Source: Marinibactrum halimedae (GTDB lineage Bacteria; Pseudomonadota; Gammaproteobacteria; Pseudomonadales; Cellvibrionaceae). Taken from it: a stretch of DNA of 32,690 nt. Of the stretch, positions 14,373-22,430 are shown one piece after another. The notes beneath the pieces are model-generated. The model had not been told where the DNA came from, made no database searches, and saw only the letters and a list, made by a program, of their open reading frames with translations. The stretch covers positions 1 through 32,690 of the forward strand of contig NZ_JAJQVM010000044.1 of NCBI RefSeq assembly GCF_021234875.1. Direction: 5' to 3'. The translations under genes were made by a program, and so were the position numbers. Within the stretch, counting starts at the first letter, position 1. Each line of letters begins with the position of its first letter.

Positions 14373-16352
14373 CTAGACCATCGCACTAGATAGGCGTTGA
14401 TTGATTTTACTCCAGCGTGTGCGAATGCGCTTGGTCATACCTGCCACGTCTAATTGACATTGCTCTAATAATTGGTCGCGTTTGCCATGGTCTAAGAAGT
14501 CGTCAGGTAAGCCCAAGTGAAGTAAGTTGGTGCTTACCCCTTCCTCTGATAAAAATTCGGATACCGCGCTACCGGCACCGCCAGCAACAGCATTTTCTTC
14601 CAGAGTAACCACCAGCGCATGTTGGGTTGCCACCTCAAGAATCAGCTCTTCATCAATGGGTTTAACAAAGCGCATATCGCATACGGTGGCATTGAGTGAT
14701 TCTGCGACGGATAAAGCCCGGTCTAACAAGGTGCCAAAGTTGAGAATGACAATGTGTTTACCAGAGCGAACCCGCTTTCCTTTACCCAGCGGCCATACGG
14801 ACAACTCTTCACAGATATGACTGCCCATGCCTTTGCCTCGTGGATAGCGCACGGCAGCAGGCCCCGGGAACTGATAACAGGTGTGTAACAGTTGTCGACA
14901 CTCATTTTCATCACTGGGAGTCGCAATGACCATATTGGGTATACAACGTAAGAAACTCAGGTCAAAGGCACCGGCGTGGGTAGGGCCGTCTTCTCCGACA
15001 ATCCCGGCGCGATCAATACCAAAGGTCACATCCAGTTTTTGGAGAGCTACATCATGAACCAACTGGTCGTAGCCGCGTTGTAAGAAGGTAGAGTAAATCG
15101 CCACAACGGGTTTTTGTCCCTCACAGGCAATGCCGGCTGCTAGGGTCACGGCATGTTGTTCGGCAATGGCGACGTCATGGAAGCGCTCAGGGTAGGCTTG
15201 AGAAAAGGGAACCATACCAGAGCCTTCGCACATGGCTGGGGTAATGGCGGTAAGCTTCGGGTCAAGTGCGGCTTCATCACATAACCATTGGCCAAAGATA
15301 TCTTGAAACTTGGGAGAAGCGGTTTTGGGCTGATGAGGTGAAGCGGTTTCTTTTTGGCTTACGCTGCCATCATTTACACCGTTATTGTTAAGGTTCTTGT
15401 CGGCACTTTCCGTGGCGGGTTTTGGTTCGATTTTATTCAGTGCGTGATAGCCAACGGGGTCTTCTTCGGCGGGTGAGAATCCTTTGCCTTTTTGTGTGAT
15501 GATGTGTAGAAGTTTTGGGCCCTTGATGTCTTTGAGGTTATTCAGGTCGTGTACCAGTCGAGGTAAATCATGGCCGTCAATTGGGCCGATATAATAGAAC
15601 CCTAACTCCTCAAAAAGCGTGCCCGGAGACACCATGCCTTTGACGTGCTCTTCGGTCTTGCGGGCCAGTTCCCATGCTTGTGGGATTTTAGACAGAACAC
15701 GCTTGCTGCCTTCACGGAAGCCGGTGTACAGCTTACTGGCCCATATCTTGGAAAAGTAAGTGGCTAAACCACCAACATTACGGGAGATCGACATGTTGTT
15801 GTCATTCAGAATGACTAGCATATCGCTTTCTACATGGGCAGCGTGGTTAAGCGCTTCGAAGGCCATGCCGGCCGTCATGGCACCGTCGCCGATAACGGCA
15901 ACAGTTTCCCGGTTGATTTCTCCCATAGCGCTGCCGATGGCCATGCCCAGTGCTGCGCTGATTGATGTACTGGAGTGGCCCACACCAAAGGTATCAAACT
16001 CGCTCTCACTGCGCTTGGGGAAGCCAGACAGCCCGCCAAATTGGCGCATGGAATGCATACTCTCGCGGCGTCCTGTGAGAATTTTGTGGGGGTAGGTCTG
16101 ATGGCCCACGTCCCATACGATGCGGTCATTTGGTGTGTTGTAGACGTAATGAAGAGCAATGGTTAATTCCACCACTCCAAGCCCTGCGCCAAAATGGCCG
16201 CCGGTTTGTCCTACGCTGTATAGCAAGTATTGCCTGAGTTCATCGGCCAGTTGAGGTAGTTGCGCCTCTTCCAGTGTGCGTAGATCTGCTGGACTATTAA
16301 TGGCGTCCAGCAGGGGCGTTGAGGGGCGACGTGTTGGAATTTCTTCAAGCAT
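14373..16352 (-). CDS. dxs: 1-deoxy-D-xylulose-5-phosphate synthase
   Basis: A thiamine-diphosphate enzyme that condenses pyruvate and glyceraldehyde 3-phosphate to DXP, the first step of the MEP isoprenoid pathway. At 659 residues it is longer than the usual 620 or so. The ThDP motif is [18 protein letters not shown] with N183 (residues 155-183), [10 protein letters not shown] provides the N-terminal His, and the second half has [36 protein letters not shown] and [12 protein letters not shown]. The extra length is a polar Asn/Ser/Thr/Lys-rich linker at about 310-348, between the ThDP domain and the pyrimidine domain. It is third in xseB-ispA-dxs, the common gammaproteobacterial order, after a 178-bp gap from ispA. 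Confidence 0.97.
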   Translation of the reverse strand: MLEEIPTRRPSTPLLDAINSPADLRTLEEAQLPQLADELRQYLLYSVGQTGGHFGAGLGVVELTIALHYVYNTPNDRIVWDVGHQTYPHKILTGRRESMHSMRQFGGLSGFPKRSESEFDTFGVGHSSTSISAALGMAIGSAMGEINRETVAVIGDGAMTAGMAFEALNHAAHVESDMLVILNDNNMSISRNVGGLATYFSKIWASKLYTGFREGSKRVLSKIPQAWELARKTEEHVKGMVSPGTLFEELGFYYIGPIDGHDLPRLVHDLNNLKDIKGPKLLHIITQKGKGFSPAEEDPVGYHALNKIEPKPATESADKNLNNNGVNDGSVSQKETASPHQPKTASPKFQDIFGQWLCDEAALDPKLTAITPAMCEGSGMVPFSQAYPERFHDVAIAEQHAVTLAAGIACEGQKPVVAIYSTFLQRGYDQLVHDVALQKLDVTFGIDRAGIVGEDGPTHAGAFDLSFLRCIPNMVIATPSDENECRQLLHTCYQFPGPAAVRYPRGKGMGSHICEELSVWPLGKGKRVRSGKHIVILNFGTLLDRALSVAESLNATVCDMRFVKPIDEELILEVATQHALVVTLEENAVAGGAGSAVSEFLSEEGVSTNLLHLGLPDDFLDHGKRDQLLEQCQLDVAGMTKRIRTRWSKINQRLSSAMV

Positions 16353-16530
16353 TAACGGTTCTTTTTCAGCAGTTTTACTTCATTAAACGGCCTATTGTAG
16401 CCAGCCCGCTTCCGAATAACTACCATTACGCTCGAAAGGGATGGATCTTTCACCATAACCTAAATTTTTAAGGCGCATTGCTATATGCCCCTTTGTGGTT
16501 TTTGCATTTTTCTTAAGTCGTGTTCGCCTC

Positions 16531-17415
16531 TCAAAAGGCACGCTGGATGATGTACCCGGAGAGGTGCCTTAAATAATCTGCCCGATAGTCAAATCCTGCC
16601 AAATGATTGAGTGCCGCTTCATGGAGCTCTTTTGTCAGACGCTGTGCGCCTCTTAGCCCTAATAGCGAGACAAACGTAGGCTTGTTCAAGGCGGCGTCTG
16701 CCCCTTGGGGTTTACCCAGTGTTTCGGTGTCTGTGGTGACATCCAATACATCGTCTTGAACCTGAAAAGCTAAACCAATGGCATTGGCATAGCCTGTTAA
16801 AGCGTCTAATTGGTTTTCAGAAGCACGGCAGGCCAATGCGCCACAACGAACACTGGCCTTGATTAAGGCGCCTGTTTTGTGGGCATGCATACGCTCTAGC
16901 GCGTCTCGTGTTAGGGATTGATTTATCGCGGCAAGGTCAATAGCTTGTCCTAATACCATGCCTTGGTGGCCGGAGGCTTGGGTAATTTCATGAAGAATTC
17001 GCAGTTGGAGTGAGGCATCCACTGCTTGCGGAGTAGAGAGTTTCTCGAAAGCCAGAGTTTGCAGGGCATCCCCGGCAAGAATTGCATTGGCTTCGCCAAA
17101 TTTCACATGACAAGTTGGTTGACCACGTCGTAGGTCATCATCATCCATGGCGGGTAAATCGTCATGAATCAAACTGTAGGCGTGAATGCATTCGATGCTG
17201 GCAGCAATGGTATCAAGGTAGCCTCTATCTTCATTGCCAATGGCTTCTGCAGCAGCATAAACCAGCATTGGGCGTACTCGTTTGCCACCGTTGAGTGCGC
17301 TGTAGCGCATGGCATCTAATAGCAGTGATGGATGCGTTTCTTCTGAGGAAAGTAAGAAGTGCTCCAGGGTGTTTTGTACCCGGCTTTGAGAGTCTTTAGA
17401 AAATTGTTCGAACAA
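16531..17415 (-). CDS. ispA: Farnesyl diphosphate synthase (geranyltranstransferase)
   Basis: A 294-residue all-helical prenyltransferase that makes FPP from IPP and DMAPP/GPP. The first aspartate-rich motif is DDLPAMDDDDLRRG (85-98) and the second is QDDVLDVTTD (220-229). GGKRVRP (43-49) and FGEANAILAGDAL are also present. The best start is TTG at 17415; there is no ATG or GTG before the conserved AMRYSALNGG, and the frame closes upstream at 17431-17433. A 17-bp tandem duplication covers its leader, where a ribosome site would be expected and none is obvious. It lies downstream of xseB and upstream of dxs. Confidence 0.96.
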   Translation of the reverse strand: MFEQFSKDSQSRVQNTLEHFLLSSEETHPSLLLDAMRYSALNGGKRVRPMLVYAAAEAIGNEDRGYLDTIAASIECIHAYSLIHDDLPAMDDDDLRRGQPTCHVKFGEANAILAGDALQTLAFEKLSTPQAVDASLQLRILHEITQASGHQGMVLGQAIDLAAINQSLTRDALERMHAHKTGALIKASVRCGALACRASENQLDALTGYANAIGLAFQVQDDVLDVTTDTETLGKPQGADAALNKPTFVSLLGLRGAQRLTKELHEAALNHLAGFDYRADYLRHLSGYIIQRAF

Positions 17416-17418
17416 CTT

Positions 17419-17452
17419 GGTTACGCCCGATTATTGGTTACGCTCGATTAAA
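17419..17452. repeat. 17-bp tandem duplication in the ispA leader
   Basis: GGTTACGCCCGATTATT (17419-17435) is followed directly by GGTTACGCTCGATTAAA (17436-17452), 14 of 17 identical. It ends 3 bp before the TTG start of ispA on the minus strand. Confidence 0.85.
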
Positions 17453-17531
17453 AGGATGGTGTATTTTGTTGAGTCACGCTCTTATAAGACGCCAATCAAT
17501 GCCGATTATCCTTCTTCGACGGTGTTTCGCG

Positions 17532-17768
17532 TTACTCGTCTGTGGGAAATTCTTGTAGTTGCAATTCGCCTTGGCTGGCAATGAGTTGTTGCACTTTTTG
17601 CTCTGCGTCTGCCAGTGTTTTTTGGCAATCCCGTGTTAATTTAATTCCATTTTCAAATACCTTAAGTGACTCCTCTAACGATAAATCACCGGTTTCCAGC
17701 TTCTCAATGAGTTGCTCTAATTCCGTGAGCGCAGATTCAAAATCCTGAGATTTTTTTCTGGCTGCCAT
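17532..17768 (-). CDS. xseB: Exodeoxyribonuclease VII small subunit
   Basis: A 78-residue protein, normal for the family. The body (FESALTELEQLIEKLETGDL, SLEESLKVFENGIKLTRDCQ, LADAEQKVQQL) is the conserved two-helix hairpin that binds the large subunit XseA to form exonuclease VII, which degrades single-stranded DNA. XseA is not in the window. It is the first gene of xseB-ispA-dxs. A GGGGGC about 9 bases before the ATG is a possible ribosome site. Confidence 0.95.
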   Translation of the reverse strand: MAARKKSQDFESALTELEQLIEKLETGDLSLEESLKVFENGIKLTRDCQKTLADAEQKVQQLIASQGELQLQEFPTDE

Positions 17769-18109
17769 AGGTCATGCCCCCGTGAACAAATTGGTTACTG
17801 GTCTTCATGATTATCTCATTCTCCAGTGCTGGAGTTTTGCGGTCATTTTTAGAGCAGTGGAGCCGCCATCAGCCTTGGTGAGAGAGTTATTCGATGAGAG
17901 AAAAACATCATTGGCGCAACCATACTTAACGCGCCGGTGGCGGTCAATCTCTCAAAACGGATGAGCTTGTTTGAGAATGAGAATACGGGTCTAACACAGC
18001 GCCATTAGGTTATGAGTAATTAAACGCTACACTCTCTTAGTAGTAGATGATCTGTGCGCTGGCCACAAGGTTGTTCTTTAAGGCCGACCTTTGCGCATGA
18101 CATTTTTTC

Positions 18110-18136
18110 TAATGTGAATGTCGATTTGGCCGATAG
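18110..18136 (+). promoter_or_regulatory. Sigma-28 (FliA)-type promoter for pomAB
   Basis: TAAT (18110-18113), exactly 15 bases, then GCCGATAG (18129-18136). The FliA consensus is TAAA-N15-GCCGATAA, so 10 of 12 consensus bases match with ideal spacing. It lies about 160 bp before the pomA start, on the correct strand. Late flagellar genes, including stator genes in several gammaproteobacteria, use sigma-28. Confidence 0.65.
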
Positions 18137-18146
18137 ATTTCAAAAT

Positions 18147-18215
18147 ATTAGATCTTTTGAATAAATAGTATTAGATCTTCTGAATAAATAATATTAGGTG
18201 TTCTGAATAAATAGT
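18147..18215 (+). repeat. Three tandem 23-bp copies in the pomA 5' leader
   Basis: Units at 18147-18169, 18170-18192 and 18193-18215 share the core ATTAGATCTTCTGAATAAAT with few differences (TTTT for TTCT in copy 1; GGTG for GATC in copy 3). The array begins about 10 bp after the predicted sigma-28 -10 element, so it would lie in the transcribed leader. Confidence 0.92.
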
Positions 18216-18294
18216 TATTCTGATCGATGCCCCGACAGACGATTAACTCAAAAGAGTCTCTGAGAAAGGGCGTTTGAGAATGTGTAAGGAGTAA

Positions 18295-19059
18295 ATGGTG
18301 GATTTAGCAACACTGGTTGGTTTATTGGGAGCGATGGGTTTAATTATCGTGACCATGTTGATGAGCGGCAGTTTGGGCATGTTCGTGAATGCGCCTTCGT
18401 TGGTCATTGTGGTCGGCGGCAGTATTTTCGCGGTGATGGCTAAGTTTGGGCTGGGGCAGTTTCTTGGTGCGATGAAAGTGGCAGGCAAAAGCTTTAAAGG
18501 GGGGGGGACCGATACCGCTGCTTTAATTGAAGAGATTGTTGGTCTGGCAGATGCAGCACGCAAAGGCGGATTGTTGTCTTTGGAAGGGAAAGAAGTTGGC
18601 AATGAGTTTTTGCAAAAAGGTATCCAACTTCTGGTGGATGGACATGACCCGGATGTGGTGAAAACCCTTCTCTCGAAAGACCGCACTCTTGCCGAAGACC
18701 GACATGCCGTGGGTGCTCAGATATTCAAAGACATGACCGCGATGGCACCGGCGATGGGAATGATCGGGACATTGATTGGTTTGGTGGCCATGTTAGCGAA
18801 CATGGATGACCCTAAGTCCATTGGGCCTGCCATGGCGGTTGCGCTATTGACCACCCTATACGGTGCCGTGATGGCAAATGGTTTAACAGACCCGATTGCA
18901 GCCAAGTTGAATTTAAGGGCTAATGAAGAGGCGATGATTAAAAATTTGATCATTGATGCATTATTGGCCATTCAAGCAGGACAAAACCCCCGAGTGATTG
19001 ATGGGATGTTGAAAACGTATTTACCGGAAGGCAAGCGAGATGTGGCTGGTGATGAATAA
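18295..19059 (+). CDS. pomA: Flagellar motor stator protein PomA (MotA/PomA family)
   Basis: A 254-residue inner-membrane protein with four hydrophobic segments (about 4-24, 30-50, 147-167, 182-202). It starts MVDLATLVGLLGAMGL, the typical PomA/MotC N-terminus. The cytoplasmic loop between TM2 and TM3 holds the torque-generating charged region, and the TM3 segment reads MAPAMGMIGTLIGLVAML. AAGGAG lies 4 bases before ATG 18295 (7 before an alternative GTG at 18298). With PomB it forms the ion-driven stator that turns the flagellum. The Na+ type is judged mainly from PomB. pomB starts 35 bp downstream. Confidence 0.93.
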   Translation: MVDLATLVGLLGAMGLIIVTMLMSGSLGMFVNAPSLVIVVGGSIFAVMAKFGLGQFLGAMKVAGKSFKGGGTDTAALIEEIVGLADAARKGGLLSLEGKEVGNEFLQKGIQLLVDGHDPDVVKTLLSKDRTLAEDRHAVGAQIFKDMTAMAPAMGMIGTLIGLVAMLANMDDPKSIGPAMAVALLTTLYGAVMANGLTDPIAAKLNLRANEEAMIKNLIIDALLAIQAGQNPRVIDGMLKTYLPEGKRDVAGDE

Positions 19060-19094
19060 TTATCTAGACGGTTTCATCGACGGAGGCCTCCAGT

Positions 19095-20087
19095 ATGGAT
19101 GAAGCAGAAGCGAAATGCGATTGCGAAGAAGGGCTGCCTGCATGGATGGGTACCTTTGCGGATTTAATGTCGCTGTTGATGTGCTTTTTCGTTTTGTTAC
19201 TGTCGTTTTCAGAAATGGATGCCATGAAGTTTAAGCGTTTGGCGGGCTCGATGGCGCAAGCTTTTGGGGTGCAGAATAAATTGAATGTGGACGATCCTCC
19301 CAAAGGAACCAGTATTATTGCTCAAGAGTTCAGCCCAGGCATTCCTGAACCCACTCCTATTAATGAAATTTTTCAAAGCACCGATGACTTTACCGAAATG
19401 AGTTTAGAGGTGGATTGCCAAGAGCAATACGATGTGGAGCAAGGGGACGTCGACAGTGAAGCCGGTGTGAAGGTTCGTATTAAGCAGGAGCTTGAAAAGC
19501 TCATCCAAAAAGCGGAAAACGTAGCGCAAGATCGAGCCACCGAATTGGCCCGAGCGCTGCAGACGCAAATTATTAATGGCGAGATGGAAATCGAAACTCG
19601 CGGCCGGAATATTATTATTCGTATCCGTGAAAAGGGTTCTTTCAAAAGCGGTTCTGCAGAATTGGTTGGCAATTATGGTGAGGTACTGGCGGATGTACGA
19701 AAAGTATTGGCGGGCACGGCCGGTACTATTTCAGTAGAAGGACACACGGACAGCTTACCCATTCAAACTGCACGCTTTCGTTCTAATTTTGAATTGTCAT
19801 CGTCACGAGCGGTATCCGTGGCGATGGAATTAATGAGTGGGGCAGAGTTGGGTCGAGATCGTTTTGAAGTAACAGGGTATGCCGATACAAAACCATTAAT
19901 GAGTAATGAAACGCCCGATGGTCGATCACGAAATCGTCGGGTAGAAATTGTTGTACGACAAAGTTTGGATAATACCTTATCAGAAGAAGACAAAGCATTA
20001 TTGAAAACAGAGGGCAGTGATATTTTGCGGGAGTTAGATATAGAGCCGGAATATTTATTTGAACTAGCGCCGGATGAAATTTTTTGA
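19095..20087 (+). CDS. pomB: Na+-type flagellar stator protein PomB (MotB family, OmpA-like)
   Basis: 330 residues: a short Cys-containing N-terminus (KCDCEEGLPAWMGT), one membrane helix (about 19-38), a plug/linker, and a C-terminal OmpA-like peptidoglycan-binding domain (about 172-290) with VEGHTDSLP and RSRNRRVEIVV. The ion-binding Asp is D23 in GTFADLMSLLMCFFVLLLSF. This helix and the following EMDAMKFKRLAGSM and PKGTSIIAQEF closely match Vibrio PomB, which supports Na+ rather than H+ coupling. Together with pomA it forms an operon behind the sigma-28-type promoter. Confidence 0.94.
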   Translation: MDEAEAKCDCEEGLPAWMGTFADLMSLLMCFFVLLLSFSEMDAMKFKRLAGSMAQAFGVQNKLNVDDPPKGTSIIAQEFSPGIPEPTPINEIFQSTDDFTEMSLEVDCQEQYDVEQGDVDSEAGVKVRIKQELEKLIQKAENVAQDRATELARALQTQIINGEMEIETRGRNIIIRIREKGSFKSGSAELVGNYGEVLADVRKVLAGTAGTISVEGHTDSLPIQTARFRSNFELSSSRAVSVAMELMSGAELGRDRFEVTGYADTKPLMSNETPDGRSRNRRVEIVVRQSLDNTLSEEDKALLKTEGSDILRELDIEPEYLFELAPDEIF

Positions 20088-20266
20088 TACTGCTTGTGGG
20101 TATGATTTTTTAGCCGTCGCTATTTAGCTTTATTTATTTCGCTGTATTGATTAAGCGCTGCCAATTCAAGTGAAGGTCAAGACACGTATTTTATGAAAAG
20201 TTCTATGAAAAAAGCGGGTTCCACTGAAGTAAGTATGATGATAAATAAAACGATTGAGTTGTAAAA

Positions 20267-20941
20267 ATGATGAGTAACCAAGAAGATCGGCGCCGTTTTT
20301 TTCGAATTGATGATACGCTAGGTGTTGCCTATACCAAGATGAATGAAACAGAAAATATTCCCGATGCGAAGCAACAAAACGATCTTTTTCGCCAACTGGC
20401 CAGCTATGATCGTGTACTTGCAGAGCAACTCAGTGTATTGCAAACCCGTGATCCAGTCGTGGCAAAAATCCTAGATGCCTTGAACCAAAAATTGATTGCA
20501 GTGGTCAATCAATTAGAGATGGATAATTATTTAGTGCGCTCTCTGGTGCATAAAGCTCGAGAAGTGAATGTCAGTGCGTGCGGGATGGCGTTTTACACTG
20601 AAGATACCTTACAACAAGGGGATCATTTGCATTTGGAGTTGGCGTTATTGCCCAGTAATACCATCGTATCCACTATGGCTAAAGTGGTTGATGTGGTGGA
20701 TCATCCGGTTGCAGGCGAGTCTATGGCAGGGGAGTTGATGGTAGGTGAGTCAGTAGTAGGGGAACGGGGAGCCAACGAGAATCGTTATGTACGAATGGAC
20801 TTTTTTGCCATGAACACCCAAGACCAAGAACTGCTTATTCAACATCTGGTGAAGCGTCAGGGCCAGAAAATTCGGGAAGGCTGGGATACGTCAGGGGGCA
20901 GTTTGCCTCAAAGTTCGTCACCAGAAGACAGACCTTCTTGA
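20267..20941 (+). CDS. PilZ-domain protein (putative c-di-GMP receptor) with helical insertion
   Basis: 224 residues. The c-di-GMP-binding arginine motif is RRRFFRIDD (RxxxR at 9-13), and the second motif is NVSACG (101-106), with Asn in place of Asp of the DxSxxG consensus. The 88 residues between them are far more than in a minimal PilZ domain and look helical (DLFRQLASYDRVLAEQL, KILDALNQKLIAVVNQLEMD), an insertion I recall from other gammaproteobacterial PilZ proteins. Near the end there is an in-frame 15-bp repeat giving GESMA, GELMV, GESVV, GER (150-167). It follows pomB by 179 bp. c-di-GMP control of motility is a natural inference, not shown by the sequence. The C-terminal tail is low-complexity Ser/Pro. 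Confidence 0.8.
   Translation: MMSNQEDRRRFFRIDDTLGVAYTKMNETENIPDAKQQNDLFRQLASYDRVLAEQLSVLQTRDPVVAKILDALNQKLIAVVNQLEMDNYLVRSLVHKAREVNVSACGMAFYTEDTLQQGDHLHLELALLPSNTIVSTMAKVVDVVDHPVAGESMAGELMVGESVVGERGANENRYVRMDFFAMNTQDQELLIQHLVKRQGQKIREGWDTSGGSLPQSSSPEDRPS
20714..20767 (+). repeat. In-frame 15-bp tandem repeat inside the PilZ gene
   Basis: Units at 20714-20728, 20729-20743 and 20744-20758, then a partial unit, encode GESMA-GELMV-GESVV-GER. The period of 15 preserves the frame. The repeated segment falls in a loop between predicted strands of the PilZ barrel. Confidence 0.8.
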
Positions 20942-20961
20942 ATTTAGGAATTTCTCTGATC

Positions 20962-21011
20962 GTAGTGCCATAAGCTAAGTAACAAAGTAGTGCCATAAGC
21001 TAAGTAACAAA
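20962..21011. repeat. 25-bp perfect tandem duplication
   Basis: 20962-20986 is repeated exactly at 20987-21011. The unit begins GTAGTGCCATAAGC and ends AAGTAACAAA. Perfect identity suggests a recent duplication. Confidence 0.95.
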
Positions 21012-21160
21012 TAAGTAAAAGCGATGAATAGAATGTCACGGTACTGTCATTGGTGGCCGCTAACCTAGTCGCCAATAAGAAAGACTCTCTGATGCCCGGT
21101 TTTGGTGCCTTATATGGTCTATAGTAAAAACAAGTGAGTATGAAACAATAAGAGTGAAAA

Positions 21161-21240
21161 TAGTGTCAGTCCACTGAATATAGTGTCAGTCCACTGAATA
21201 TAGTGTCAGTCCATTAAAAATAGCGTCAGTCCATTGATGA
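21161..21240. repeat. Four tandem 20-bp copies, each with a small dyad in the first two
   Basis: Units at 21161, 21181, 21201 and 21221. Copies 1 and 2 are identical (TAGTGTCAGTCCACTGAATA); copies 3 and 4 differ mainly at the 3' end. Copies 1 and 2 contain the dyad CAGT-CC-ACTG; in copies 3 and 4 it decays to CAGTCCATT. The 20-bp period is close to two helical turns. Confidence 0.93.
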
Positions 21241-21445
21241 TGCATCAGAGGTAGGCCGCTTTCATAGAGATAACGAAATATTATCCCCTTCAGTACGGTT
21301 TCATTAAGTACACCCCTTTGATCTCTTTTCTTCAGCAGGTCCACCGGTCTGTCCGCCGATGGTTTTCAACTCAAAGCCATCATTCTACAAGGTGTTATTC
21401 TTTCTTTTCCTTTCGCGCATTACCTAATTTACACCCATTACCGAC

Positions 21446-21490
21446 TATGTTGTGGGTAATTATGTTGTGGGTAATTATGTTATGGGTAGT
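21446..21490. repeat. Three tandem 15-bp copies upstream of the HNH gene
   Basis: TATGTTGTGGGTAAT at 21446-21460 and 21461-21475, then TATGTTATGGGTAGT at 21476-21490. Confidence 0.93.
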
Positions 21491-21637
21491 ACATACCCTT
21501 ATTTTTTATCAACTGATGACGTTTATTGCTGGCAAATTGCTGGGCAGTGCTCGAACCGTGGTATTGGCGGGGGTCGTTCTCAATCAATATCGGTGCTGTG
21601 TAGTCTGCTGGTTTCACGCACAAGAGGAACAGGTACG

Positions 21638-22201
21638 ATGGAACCTCGAATACTGAGATTGAATGCCCATGGGCAACCTCTGGAGTGGTTGCACTGGAAA
21701 CAGGCGACCTGCCTGTATTCTCGAGATATGATTTGTTGGACGCTGGGAGATGTTGTTAAGGCTGTGAAGGGCGGGTATTCGCGCTTTACGGGATTGCAAT
21801 CGATGATTGAATTGCCCTCCATCATTGCTTGTCATGGTAAGACGCTACAACCCAAAAACACCATTCCACCGCTCACTAACTCCGCATTATTTGCTCGCGA
21901 TAATTATCAATGTATGTACTGTGGTGGGGATTTCGATTTCACCGATCTATCTCGTGATCACGTTATTCCCATTTCTCGAGGCGGCAAAGATCGCTGGCAA
22001 AATGTTGTGACTGCCTGTAAGCGCTGCAATCAGCGCAAGAGTAACTACCTTTTGTCTGAAATCAACATGGAGCTAATAGCCTTACCTTTTCGTCCCAATG
22101 CCGCTGAATATCTAGCACTGATCAATAATGATCGTATTCGTGGGGATCAGATGGAGTTTTTAAGCTCGCAGTTCTCTCGAAATTCTCGCATTCGCTTTTG
22201 A
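21638..22201 (+). CDS. HNH endonuclease
   Basis: A 187-residue soluble protein from ATG 21638, chosen because AGAGGA lies at 21623-21628 and the family begins at about this residue; the frame stays open far upstream through a repeat array with no homology. The N-terminal half has WTLGDVVKAVKGGYSRFTG and IELPSIIA. The HNH core follows: LFARDNYQCMYCGG (C92, C95), LSRDHVIPISRGGKD (H108), RWQNVVTACKRCNQRKSN (N122, C127, C130). The two CxxC pairs form a structural zinc site. The C-terminus LPFRPNAAEYLALIN and GDQMEFL is shared with HNH proteins I know as standard chromosomal genes of gammaproteobacteria such as Pseudomonas. The role is unknown; nothing nearby suggests a phage or restriction context. 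Confidence 0.85.
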   Translation: MEPRILRLNAHGQPLEWLHWKQATCLYSRDMICWTLGDVVKAVKGGYSRFTGLQSMIELPSIIACHGKTLQPKNTIPPLTNSALFARDNYQCMYCGGDFDFTDLSRDHVIPISRGGKDRWQNVVTACKRCNQRKSNYLLSEINMELIALPFRPNAAEYLALINNDRIRGDQMEFLSSQFSRNSRIRF

Positions 22202-22383
22202 AAATGTGTCATTGAAGAGCATCTATCAGTGCATGAAAGGGATTCAATGGCGATTGCGGGCTTGAGTGGATTCTTGGCATTGCGTACATAGGGATTGTGT
22301 GACATGTCATTTACTTTGGAGTAAACCTCAATATCAGTGGCCTCCAAAGCGTTCCTTTACTAAAAAAAATAGCATCTATACTG

Positions 22384-22413
22384 AACGTATTTCCCTATAA
22401 CGTATTCCTCTAT
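22384..22413 (+). repeat. 15-bp tandem duplication in the leader of the kinase-like gene
   Basis: AACGTATTTCCCTAT (22384-22398) followed by AACGTATTCCTCTAT (22399-22413), 13 of 15 identical, ending 17 bp before the ATG. Confidence 0.8.
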
Positions 22414-22430
22414 ATAGGTAAGGCGCGTTC

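Larger units (their letters stand above)
20942..21637. other. Gene-free spacer rich in tandem repeats
   Basis: Between the PilZ gene and the HNH gene no credible coding frame is seen. The spacer contains three separate arrays with different units: 25 bp x 2, 20 bp x 4 and 15 bp x 3. No terminator with a clear T-run was recognised. Confidence 0.6.

Noticed and set aside
18062-18080. Possible sigma-54 promoter (TGGCCAC then TTGTT) upstream of pomA
   Set aside because: The -12 element has GT instead of the near-invariant GC, and a much better sigma-28 match lies downstream.
21161-21240. Iteron array of a plasmid or phage origin
   Set aside because: No replication initiator, partition gene or dnaA-box cluster is nearby, and many similar unrelated arrays occur in the window.
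21452-21637. Upstream extension of the HNH gene by 62 codons
   Set aside because: The extension translates a tandem repeat (GNYVV GNYVM) and has no homology or ribosome site; ATG 21638 has one.
21318-21656. 112-codon plus-strand frame before the HNH gene
   Set aside because: It runs through the 15-bp array (giving repeated MLWVI), overlaps the true HNH start in another frame, and has no protein-like features.
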